A DNA stretch of 64,000 bases from Symsagittifera roscoffensis. Lineage: Eukaryota > Xenacoelomorpha > Acoela > Convolutidae. Below the pieces are notes generated by a model. It was not told where the DNA came from. It saw only the letters and a list, made by a program, of their open reading frames with translations, and made no database searches. The stretch lies in contig NC_087067.1 of assembly GCF_963678635.1 (NCBI RefSeq), positions 29,872,403-29,936,402 on the forward strand, read 5' to 3'. Below are positions 48,301-60,300 of this stretch, piece after piece. The translations under genes were made by a program, and so were the position numbers. How positions within the stretch are numbered: the stretch's first letter is position 1; the number at the start of each line of letters is the position of its first letter.

Positions 48301-51300
48301 AAGCTTGGTAGTTAGGACCCCCATGGGATTCTAAACCCAAATATGGAAGTTTGACCCCTGTTGACCCCTGGCTAAATATCGGGAAGTAGAGCAGAAGCCG
48401 ATTGAGATACAGTTTTTACATTACAAATTTGGAGTAGAGGATTTAATTCGAAGTGAACTTGCTAAACACTGGGTTCAGTTTAACTTGGCAAATGATCTAT
48501 TAATAGCAATTCAACTAGACTAAAGAAAAGTAGTCCCAGAGGAAATTGATAGTAATAGGACCGCGGCATGAGAGTTAAGTTTCCTAAATAATCTGAATGG
48601 ACGGGAACTTTACTTGGCTCTCCGGAGGTGATTTTTTGGTTTAATTTGACCCCTAACAGACGAACTACGTTCCCCTGATAGCTAGAAGGTCGGGATTGGA
48701 ACAGAGTACAGATAGAAAATTAAGATGCCTGAAATTAGTTAGCTACCCTCAAAAAGGGTCTCCCCCTACCCTTGGGAGATCGAAAAGTTAACGCGATAAC
48801 TAAAATAAGGACCTTGTGAATAAAGACTGAGTAAAAATAGCATGGTTTGGAGGTTGAGTTGAACTCGAGGGCTGAAGTTCACAGAGATCAAGAATCAGTT
48901 GATTAGAATTGTATGACATTTGTTTGCTTGGTCAAATTGTGGCAGCTACCGCATACCGCGTATCTAATGTGTGAAAAGATTGATAAAAGAAACCGAAGTT
49001 GGCATGTGGCAGATTTGACAGGGGGAGGGATATAGTCTTAAACATGTGCGGACGGGTGATTTAGGCGGATGTCAGGACTGATAGGGAATGGCGTGACTTA
49101 ACTAAAACTAAGTGTAAGGAAAGATAAGGAATTGGAGGGTACCGGAGAGCCTTTATGAGTCAGAACAGTCGTGCGCTACCATTGAGAGTAGTTGGTTCTC
49201 GTCAGAGAAGAATTATTGCGAGCAAATCGAATAGTTGGTTCTCAGCTAGTTAGAGAACGAGTTGGAAGACTTGTTAATGTGAATGTAGTTTATTTAGTGA
49301 ATGTTAGTTAGGCTATCTAGAGGATAGCGGAATCGTTGTTAGACAATTTTTATTGAAAGAAGTTCTCGAGGAGGACGTTAGTTTGTAGTGAGGTGTTAAT
49401 TGAACTGCAGGAGGCAGTTGGTTTAAATAATAGTAATCGCGAACCCCTTTCTTTAATTGAATGATTAATTTGTATTTCAGCCAATTATAGGCTACTCTGT
49501 ATTTGGATATATTCATTTGTTAATTCATTCTTATTATTGGAATTGTTGTTGCGATCGATTATTGATTGACGGGTGAGATACAGTCGGAAGAGCACGATTC
49601 ACGGGGCGAGTAGCACAGTACAGATTAAAATGGATCGCATTGATTTGTCAAAAAAGTAGATTACAATCAGTTTTTAATCGATTACAATCAATTATGATTG
49701 ATTTTGGTGGAGACAGACAATTAAAACCTAACAAAAAATCGATTAATATCCATGAACTTCAGTGCGGGTAGGTAAATGGATTTAAGAACTGAATTCTTTT
49801 TGTTGTCTAGGGAAACTTAGGTGAAGGTCTGGTTAAGACCTTAGTTTCCCAGTAAACAGTTATAAGTCTAAACATAAACAAAAGTTGTCAAAAACTTCAA
49901 TAGAATTGGCAAAAACCTTAATGAAAAATTGACCAATTTGAGAAAACAGCGATAATTCTTGGACATAAAGAGCATTGATACCATCTTCAACGCCTCAACG
50001 ACTCAAGGGTTCTGATCAATCAGATTCTTTGTCATTTGAGTTTGATTACGAACACAACATTTAAATGATATAAATGAAAAGTAAGAAACCTTTTTAATAA
50101 ATTAAGGAGAATTCTAGTCGTACAGTTTCCAGATATATAAACATACTCATCATAGCCCCTCCCCCGCCCGCCTCCTCAAGGATTCGACCTCCTGCCGACC
50201 CAAAGAGTCCCCCTGTATACAATTTTGGGATATCCATTTTTGGATGACTGACCTTAAAATTTTTCTATTTTGGTCAACATTTTTAGGGGACAATTCAGAT
50301 TTTTTGGTCAACATTGTCTAAAAAGAACTTAAAACGCCTTTTTGGCCTGTTTTTTTTTAAATTTGTCTGCAGCGCATAAATTTTTGCCGAAACCAGTTCT
50401 TCTAGTGCTTTGAGAGAACTCGGAAAATCAATTCGGTCGACTTAAAAAAAAAGGTCGACAAAATTTTTCGAAAATCATCCCCCCCCCCCCTCGAGAAAAT
50501 CCTAGATCTGCTCCTGATTTATGCGCCGCAGACAAATTTAAAAAAAAAAACAGGCCAAAAAGGCGTTCCCCCTTTGGCCACGTTCAATTTTATGACTTGT
50601 CATGGCCTACTGATTGTAAAGAAACTGAAATGACTTTTCGATTCATATGACATTTTGTGATGAACTTTAGATTGGGTGGGGACTGCGTGGGAGAGGATGA
50701 ACAACACTGTGGATGGTCATCATCAGAAATATCCTTACACGTGCTGCAAAATATCACCAGAGCCCGGCATCGAAAAAATCAGAGATGGATTGGTCAGTTT
50801 CTGTGACACTATTACGATATTGAAATATGCACATGTTATTGCTCCGAATTTCGAAGAAAGTGACTGCGTATTTGATCTCGTGATTGTTTTTTCTCCAGAC
50901 AATTTTCGATTTTTTAACTATTTATTTTGGACGGGTTTTTATATATCATCCAAAAAGTGTTTTTGCACTGAGCTCATATGTGAAAGGTGTTTCACCTGTT
51001 ATTATTTTTTGTAAAGTTATGGGATTTAAAGATCGCCAATATGGCCAAGTTGGGAAGATTAATGCGCAATATTGCTGCGTTACTAGCAGCAAAAATTATC
51101 ACTGTGTACCAGGGGTGGATTTAGTAAAGGGGGGCGTGATGCTCTCTCTCTTCAGGGATTTGACTATCTCACCAACCAAAGGGTTCCCCCTTTGGTATTG
51201 ATTGATGACATCCAGCTTAGACCAACCAACACTAAAATGTTTACTTAAAGCGTCTTTGGCGCCAATATGTATTAGTTTTGAAGGATAGCGCGCGATGAAA

Positions 51301-54300
51301 AAATGCATTTTGTTGGTCAAAATTTTTGACTTGTTTTTTCAAACGGCGCAAAACATTTAATCAAAATAGGGTCTTCATAGTCTTCTGGAAGCGGCGCAAA
51401 ATATTAATCAAAATAGGGTTTATAGTGTTCTGGAAGTGCTCGTAAAATCATTTGGTCGACTTATAAAAAACGGGTCGACAAAACTTTCATGAATTTTTGG
51501 AAACTCTGAATTCTCCCTTCCCTCCCATCCTCCACCCCTGCTTTGTTCTAATTATGACGTGCGGTAATGATTTAAAAAAAACACAAACATTTTTTTTAAA
51601 AATTGTTTTTCAGCGAACACTGTCCCATAGACCCTAAAAGGTACTCGAAATGTTTAGGGTTTTTTTAAAATTTTTTATGGCACTATAGAAAATTGAAAAA
51701 GAAATGACTGACACCGAACAAAAAAAATTTCAGTAAAATTTTGTAACACCTGTTCAATTAATTTCTCTGTTATCCCATTAAAACTTTTTTTCAGAAAGTC
51801 AAAATTAAAATAGATCAAATGTATCAATGAATTGTTTTTTTTATGATTAAGCACGCAATGAAGATCATGATCTGAATGCCCGGTAATGTTATGAATACCC
51901 TATAAAATGTTATTTTTACTGACTTCAGACTTTGTCGATGTTTTTTGAATTTTCCCAGTTTTCTTTTAGTTAAAGCAATTTCCGCGCTCTCAGAGTAAAC
52001 TCAATTACTTTAACGTGTAATACACTAGTGAACAAAATTAAACTTAACTTTAGGGTTTTTTCTACGATCCTTCTTTTCAATGTCCATTTTGGACGAAATT
52101 TTCTTCGAAAGTCATTTTAAAAATTAACATAGACCAAGGGCAAATCATCAAAGCCACCATCTATGAAAATATCAACCTTTGATTTCAAAAAATTACCAGA
52201 GTGATCCAGCTCTAAAAATGCCATATTTCTCCTTTGCTCTAAGTTTTTACTTCGCGTGAACAAAAAAAAAACGTTCAAGTTTAGTAAAGTTTTCACACCG
52301 ATTGTTCCAATTTTCTCGCTGAGAATGTTTCACGTCGCATGAACAAGGTTTTTTTGCTCCTAATAATCAAGAAAGGATTCACCACTATGCAAAACTCAGT
52401 GCAAATGACGAACACTGGTACTTTCAGGCCCGGGATTAATTGATGAGTCTTTGAAACCAAAGGTTGATATTTTCACAGATGGTGGCTCTGATGATTTGCC
52501 CTTTGACTATGTAAAAAAAAAAAATTTTGAAGGAAATTTTTGTCTAAAATGGACAATGAAAAGAGTCATTTTAGAGAGCAAAATCTCGAGTTTGCGTTTA
52601 ACTTGCCCACTAGTGTATAAATAAATTGATGTAAGGTTTCGAGTGATTTGAAAGTCAAAACAAAATATATTGCGCTGATTGGTTCGATATCTCTCTAAAA
52701 CCTATAAACTAGTATAAAAAAATTGCCAAAAATAGGGAAAAAACGTTGAAAATGTTCCCAGTTTTTCAAAAGATTTTACCCCCAACGCTATATCTAGCGT
52801 TGAGTACAAAATGTATTGTTCCGACTTTCGAAGAAGTTGAGGATATAATCTGTGTCAACAGTAAATTGAAAATACCTTTAAATTTTCGTGGGGCGACAAT
52901 TTGTAACACGCGACAGTTTGTAACAGTATAATAAGCGGGAAACACTGATCCACTTGCAGTGTTCTTCTCATGCCGGATGTAAGCGCAGCGGAGCCAGTGT
53001 ATTCTACTTGCCAATGCCTTGTTACGAATTGGCGGCTGTTACGAATCGTCGCCTGTTACGAATTGTCACCCTACCTCAAATTTTTGGCTGACGTTTTTTT
53101 TAGATGGTATTTATCAAAAATAAGTTTTTGGATAAACTTTTACTACTCAGGAAGATTTAAACAATATATGCAACAAAAAGAAAAAAATTTTGAGAGCTTT
53201 TCAAAAAAGCTGAAAAAAGAGCAAAAAATATAAATTTCGGGTTCTCAGGACTACGTTACGCACACCAAAAACTCTGCATGCAAAAAATTTCCGTTTGGAT
53301 TCAAAATTTGTTTTGCGCTTCAAAATGACGAAAGTTTTTTTTGGGCAACTTTGAAAATTTACTTAAAAACAGTTTTTGGGTGTCCATAAAAAATGATAGT
53401 CATACAATTTTTATATATAAAAACTGTGTGAATTGTTTTAGTAACAAAACATCCTACCTTTTTGTATTTCAATACAACGACTTTCATGCTAAAAGAACAG
53501 ACAAATACATTTATATTTCGATTACTCTAAAATTTTGATATCGAAAATCGTATGAAATTTGTATGACTGGCTTTTTCCCATAAACAAGTATAGAATTAAC
53601 TTGATAAAATTTCAAACTATTTAGTCAACCCGGTAAACAACATCCTGACACTTCTAGCAGTTTTGATACGAGAAAACAAGTTGCATCCAATTGTCCCGAC
53701 AGGCTCAAAATTAGGTTGCTCTAACATATTTAGTCAGCAAGCACTGTCAAAATTCGGAAACAAAGATTCAAAATGCCTTACAAAATTACCCAAGGCCAAA
53801 CAATGTATGGTGTTCCGAATCGACCGCCTAAGGAGGATGGTGTATTGTTGGATGTCTCAAACGAGCAATGTTTTTATTGGCTTAAAAAGATGAAAGGAAA
53901 GTTCTACTATTTAGGTGAGACCAACTTCAGCTGACCTCGATAAATGTTACATTGGTTCTCCCCCACCAGGACTTCATACAGAGGGGTGCTACGACACTCT
54001 AAATCAGGTATGTTCCCAGTGGGACATTTGATGACCATAATCAAGTTAGATTTTGAATCTAACCGCGTGTCATTCAAAATTAGATTATTAAGTTGAATTC
54101 TAAAAAAAAAATTCAGCAAGATTATAAATGTAGCCTATTTTACTCAATCAAAAAAACAAAGAAATTTTTTTGTTGAAACTCAGATTTGATTTCATGCAGT
54201 TGATTTCATAGTTTTGACTCAGCAGATTTGAATTTGAACAAAAACGAACAAAATTTTAAAATTCAATCGCGTTTTTCTCAAATTAAGTTAACAAAAGACA

Positions 54301-57300
54301 AAATTTCACCAGAATTAACATGGTGCAATTTTTTCTCCGAAACTCTCAACCAACATTTTACCCCAAAAATCGGCAGGGAATCGAATCCCTGAGGGGGAGG
54401 GGGGGGGGGGGGTTGCGTCCGCCCCTCTTCGCCCCCGCCCCCTAAATCCGCCCCTGATTTTGGCCTTTCTAATTAATCAACAAAACACGCTAAAAATAAC
54501 GTGTTAATTGATAGGAAGATTATGGAAAAAAACTTCTAAAATTTTAAAAGGGTTAAATCTCCAAAAACCAGTATAAGAGAAAATGTTTTTGCTTGATAGT
54601 CAAGAAATGTGATTTTTTCTTTATGAAACCCAAAATTTTTGCTTAAAAACAAGTTTTAAACATCTGCTTAAGTTTTTGGAGATTTAGTTGTTTATAATTT
54701 TGTTGGGCGGTGTTAGAGGCTTCTGGTGCTTTATATTTTTACTTGATTGATTAAAAAAGCAAAAAAAAAAACATTTTTGGGGTAAAATTTTGGTCGATAA
54801 ATTCGGAAAAAAATTGCGCCTCATTAACTCTATGAGAAAATAGCGTTTGAAAAATCAAGTTTTGTTCGTTTTCTCGAAATAATTTAAATCAAAACTGTAT
54901 TTCATACAATTTTTACATGCAAAAGCTAATTTTTCAGATAAAAATTAGATCTCAAGGCCACCTTAAAATTCAAAATTGCATGCAAAAATTGCTCGAAGAT
55001 GACAGATTACTTTTTAAATAAATCTGTCTGTTCCACTTTTTGTCCCGGCTTTCATAACGAAAGTAACTGAATGTTTGCGCTCGGGAATGGTTTTTCTCTT
55101 CAGAAAATTTTCGACTTTTAACTAGCCATTTTTGACGGAATTTGCTTATATCATTCAAAAATTACTGGTGTCTTGAGCTGAAATTTCAAAGATATTTCAC
55201 TTTTGATAATTTTTCTATTTACAATTTTGATAATAAGTTATGGGGTTTTAAATATTGCAAATTTGGCCAATTTGGGACAATTAACGCGCGATATAGTTTC
55301 GCTATTTACGCGTTAGCGGAACTTTAATCTGTCAAAGAAATCGTTCCAAATTTGTTAGGAAGCTTATATGCCATAATTGATATGACGCTAGGAGCAAAAT
55401 CTATCACTTTGTAGCTTTTATGGTGTGTGGGGGATGATTTTTTCAAAAATAAACTCAAATTTAAAAAAAATGCTTGTTTTATTTTATTGTTTTAATTTTT
55501 TCAAGTTATTACTGCTCTCTAGACCTTAAAAGGCAGTCGTAACATTCAGTGCTTCACCCAGATACGAGCAGTCTTGTTTGCTATTTTTTATAATATTGGC
55601 TCTTCAGCTTTGTTTGAAAGTCAGGTTCAGAACTCGTGATTTCAGCAGACGTAGCACAGCAAACTTATTTAGATGGCCTAAGAATTCCGTATTGAAAACA
55701 AAAGTTGTTCAAAAGCTATCTTTAAAAATTTCTTGATCGTGAACTTAATCTTACGTCCTGAAACCCTAAACCAAAATTTCCTTTTAAATCTAAACATAAG
55801 TCAATCTCTGCTCAAAATATTCAGTTTCTCTAAAAAGAAAATTTGATGGAAACTTGTCGAGGCTAACCAAAATCTGCTGCATACGCCACTTTAATCATAC
55901 AAAAAGCTGGTCGAGGCTATTAAAACATATGATTTAATAAAGATTCCGTGTTGAGAAGATTATGCTTGCGAAATTGTCAATAGATTTCATCGACTCAAGT
56001 TTAATTTCGTCGAGTGATAATAAACTTTATCCCGTTTTAACTTTTCCGTTTAGATGGTCTTCACTCAAGTTTACCCAAATGATTTTTTGGTTTTTCTCAA
56101 AAAAATCTTAATAATTTTAAAGACGCATTTTGAAAAAAAAACTCATGTTTTTTTTTCTTTTCAGCTGATGAGTGAATTTGGCGTGTGGATATCAGTGGCT
56201 ATTTTTGTGACCATTGCAATCCAGCTACTGTTAGTTTATCTGTCATGTCAGATTTCAACCAAACACCAAGCCGGAAATTCGTTCATGTTTTCAAGCAGAG
56301 TCAAGGACGAAAAGGAGTGAAGAGGAAAATCTTGAAAGGAAAGAAACAAGAAAAAAAAGAGTTTATTTTGTTATTTGCGCCTACGATTTCAATAGTGGCG
56401 AAGAAATCGCACGAAGAAACTGAGAGCAAGAAAATTAAAGGGGTGAACTAAAGAAAAATTATTGGATTTCATTGACAAATTTTCCTATGCTGTCTATGAA
56501 GGAGTATTAACCCTAAAAATGAAGAAACTGAACAGTTAAACATACTAATTTTGAACCTAATTACGAAAAATTTCTCTGTCTCCTCTATGTGATAAGGTTT
56601 GTATAGCTTGTTGAACCAAATTGTTGAAGTTAGTTTAGTTGATCTTTTTATGCTGTTGCTTAATTAGTTTGAATTGTTTTCCTAATGTTCATTATAGATA
56701 ATCAGGTTTTAAGTATATTTTAGTACCTGGTGTCAAATTAACCAGGTGTTAAAATTATAATCTTTTAAAATAGTCCTTTTTTCGATTTTGTATAATTGCA
56801 AACGAGTCCGGAAGGATCCAGCTTTTCACCCCATGAAATGTGCTCACCATAAGGAAGAATCAAAATTTTTGTCATAGTTTCCATATTTTCCCAAGCATGC
56901 TAGGAAAACTGACAAGTTGTTTAACTGATTCCACCGTCAGTTCAATCCAAACATTGTTTATTTACTCCTGCAAAATATATTAAATTATTTCTAGTTGTTT
57001 ACTTACACATTTACCCACAAATTGTGAACCCTTCGATCCCAAGATTGAAGCGAGTGAAATCCGTATTTTACACACGCATGCTGTTATGAAGTTAAGAAGA
57101 AGACTTTGTACTAACTTTGAGAGCAGTCACACACTTTGACTTCCTTGGCGGGTTCGGAGTAAAATCTTGAAAGCTGAAACAGAATTAATTTCGATGTTTT
57201 ATGAAAATCAAATGCTTTTCATTTAAAAAAATATGTCTAAAGAAATTTCAATGAATCTTATGAACCAATGGTTTAGATTGGTTTTTTTTCATTGTTTACT

Positions 57301-60300
57301 TTATTGTTTCGACTTTCGATACGAAAGTAACGGAATATTTGTGCTCGGGTGGGTTTTTTTCTTCAGACAAATTTCGACTTTTTAACTAGCCATTTTTGAC
57401 GGAATTTTTTAAAATATCATTCAAAAGGTATTGTTGTCCTGAGCTTAAATTTGAAAAAATATTTCACCTGTGATCATTTTTCGTAAAATTATGGGTGTTT
57501 AAAGATAGCCATTTTGGCCAGTTTGGGACAATTAACGCGCGATATACAGTGCTGATTCAAAATAACCGGACAATACGCGTTAACTTGAAATTTGAAACGA
57601 GTTTTTCTCAAATTGGGTTGAGTTTAGGTGCAAACTTATTAAGACAAAACTTGCTTGAAATTTTAGCAGAATTAATATGGTGTAATTTGTTTTGCAAAAT
57701 TCGGGCCCAAAATTTTACCCCAATAATGGGTCATTTTGGCTTTTCTTAGTTAATCAAAAAAAATTACGCCGAAAATACCCAGTCGATCACAGACATAATT
57801 ATATCAAAGCGAGCCCCTTACGTAGCCCAACAAACTTTATTGAGGGTTTTTTCTCCAAAAAAATGCAAATTGTTTAAAAATTGTTTTTAAATAAAAAGTT
57901 GGTATTTTATACAGTAAAAACGACCTTTTTTGTCTATCAAACAAAAATAAAATAATGTCTACAATATTTTGGAGATTATACCCCTCTCAAAATTTGTTGG
58001 GCTACGTAAAGAGCTCACTTTGATATAATTATGTCTGTGATTGACTGGGTATTTTTTGGAGTAATTTTTTATTAACTAAGAAAAGCCAAATGACGCATTT
58101 TTGGGGTAAAATTTTGGGCCCGAATTTTGCAAAACAAATTACACCATATTAATCCTGCTAGTTTTTTCTTCATAAGTTTTCACCTAAATCAACCCAATTT
58201 GAGAAAAACACGTTTTAAATTTGAAAGTTAGCTCGTTTTATCCGGTTAATTTAAATCAGCACTATAGTTCGCGCTATTAACGCGTTAGCGGAGATTTAAT
58301 CCGTCTTAGAAATCGTTCCAAATTGGTTAAAAGAAGCTTATTTGCAATTATTGATTTGTTACAAGGAGCGAAATCTATTCTTTTGTATTTTGTATGGCGT
58401 GTGGGAGGATGGTTTTCATAAAAAATTTAAAATTTCAGAAAAAAACTCATTTCTTTAATTTCAATCATTTTTTTAAATGTTATTTCTGCTCCATAAACCT
58501 TAAAAGGCAGTCGGAATATTGAGGGGTTTGCCCTGATACAAGCAGTGTTGTTATTTTTCTAGAACAAACTTAAATTTATTGGTCATTTTGGTCGGGATTT
58601 AAGCTGTGTTACGGAAAGTTAACACATATTCACTTCTTGACTAAATTGAACACAAATCAACCAAGTTAGTGTATGTGCAAGTGTAGATAATAAAACTTTT
58701 ATCTCATTAGGTTTAAAGATCTGGGGCGGATCTAGGATTTGCTCGAAGGGGGGGGGGTGGATTTTCAAAAAAAAAGTTTGAAAACTTTGTCGACCTTTTT
58801 TAGGTCGACCAAATTGATTTTCCGAGCTCTCACAAAGCATTGAAAAGACCCTTTTTTATATAAAAAATTATGCGTAATCTTACGATGCTGTCAGAAACCA
58901 ATAAGTCAGATGGGTTTATTCATTGTTTTCGTTATTATGTTTCTAGAACAAAACTAAAATATTTTGTTTTCAAAAAGGTGGAGGAAGTAACTGGAAGTTG
59001 AAAAAATCTTAGAGGCTCACTATGAATTTCTCTTCTTCCAGTTATTTCTCAAATTGGGTTGAGTTTAGGTGAAAACTTATTAAGACAAAACTTGCTTGAA
59101 ATTTTAGCAGAATTATTATGGTGTAATTTGTTTTGCAAATTTCGGGCCCAAAATTTTACCCCAAAAATGGGTCATTTTGGCTTTTCTTAGTTAATCAAAA
59201 ATTACGCCAAAAATACCCAGTCGATCACAGACATAATTATATCAAAGTGAGCCCCTTAAGTAGCCCAACAAACTTTATGGAGTGTATTTTCTCTTAAAAA
59301 AAATTGCAAATTGTTTAAAAATTGTTTTTAAATAAAAAGTTGGTATTTTGTACAGTAAAAACGACCTTTTTTGTCTATCAAACAAACATAAATTAACTTC
59401 TACAATATTTTGGAGAATATACCCCTCTCAAAGTTTGTTGGGCTACGTAAGGAGCTCACTTTGATATAATTATGTCTGTGATCGACTGCGTATTTTTTGC
59501 CGTAATTTTTTAATGACTAAGAAAAGCCAAATGACGCATTTTTGGGGTAAAATTTTGGGCCCGAATTTTGCAAAATAAATTACACCACTTTTAAGCAAGT
59601 TTTGTCTTCATAATTTTTCACCTAAACTCAACTCATTTTGAGAAAAACGCGTTTTAAATTTGAAGTTTAGCTCGTTTTGTCCGGTTAATTTAAATCAGCA
59701 CTATAGTTCGCGCTATTAACGCGTTAGCGGAGATTTAATCCATCTTAGAAATTGTTCCAAATTGGTTAAAAGAAGCTTATTTGCCTTTATTGATTTGTTA
59801 CAAGGAGCGAAATCTATTCTTTTGTATTTTGTATGGCGTGTGGGAGGATGGTTTTCATAAAAAATTTCAAATTTCAGAAAAAAACTCATTTTTTTTAACT
59901 TCATTTGTTTTTTAAATGTTTTTCTGCTCCATAAACCTTAAAAGGCAGTCGAAACATTGAGGGGTTTGCCCTGATACGAGCAGTATTGTTACTTTTCTAG
60001 AACAAACTTAAACTTATTGGTCATTTTGGTCGGGATTTAAGCTGTGTTACGGAAAGTTAACACAATTTCACTTCTTGTCTAAAATGATCACAAATCAACC
60101 AAGTTAGTGTATGTGCAAGTATAGATAATAAAAATTTTGTCTCATTAGATTTACAGATCAGGGGCGGATCTAGAATTTTTTCGAAGGGGGATGAATTTTC
60201 AAAAAAAAGTTTGAAAACACTGTCGACCTTTTTTTAGGTCGACCAAATTGATTTTCCGAGCTCTCACAAAGCATTGAAAAGACCCTTTTTTATATAAAAA

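Larger units (their letters stand above)
42050..49622 (+). mobile_element. Non-autonomous gag-pro LTR retroelement
   Basis: Two direct repeats of about 2.2 kb flank a 3.1-kb centre. The centre holds a candidate primer-binding site (44501), a gag frame with one TAG, an overlapping retropepsin frame and a polypurine tract (AAAGGGAGGGGAAA, 47353-47366). There is no reverse transcriptase, RNase H or integrase; the space after the protease domain is filled by an unrelated acidic region. The gag pattern (WRDWMKHFAWIADANRW, PTCLTGWALDDF) and zinc knuckle resemble Ty3/Gypsy elements. No matching target duplication is visible at the outer ends (CAAGG and GATTA), so the borders have been altered. Its base composition is much richer in G and C than the host introns. 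Confidence 0.82.
41017..50670 (+). other. Tetraspanin intron 3 (9.65 kb), packed with mobile elements
   Basis: It is bounded by CAAG|GTACGT and AACTTTAG|AT. It contains a truncated hAT-like MITE, a CA/CCC-rich simple repeat, the gag-pro LTR retroelement and another MITE. It is by far the largest intron of this gene. Confidence 0.85.

Noticed and set aside
50793-51014. Extension of tetraspanin exon 4 past 50792
   Set aside because: The open frame continues, but it runs into a diverged 530-bp repeat and gives no tetraspanin features; GTCAGT at 50793 and the phase fit to exon 5 are better.
56185-56451. Plus-strand 88-codon frame overlapping tetraspanin exon 7
   Set aside because: It is +1 to the TM4 frame, which has the splice phase, hydrophobic segment and stop expected.
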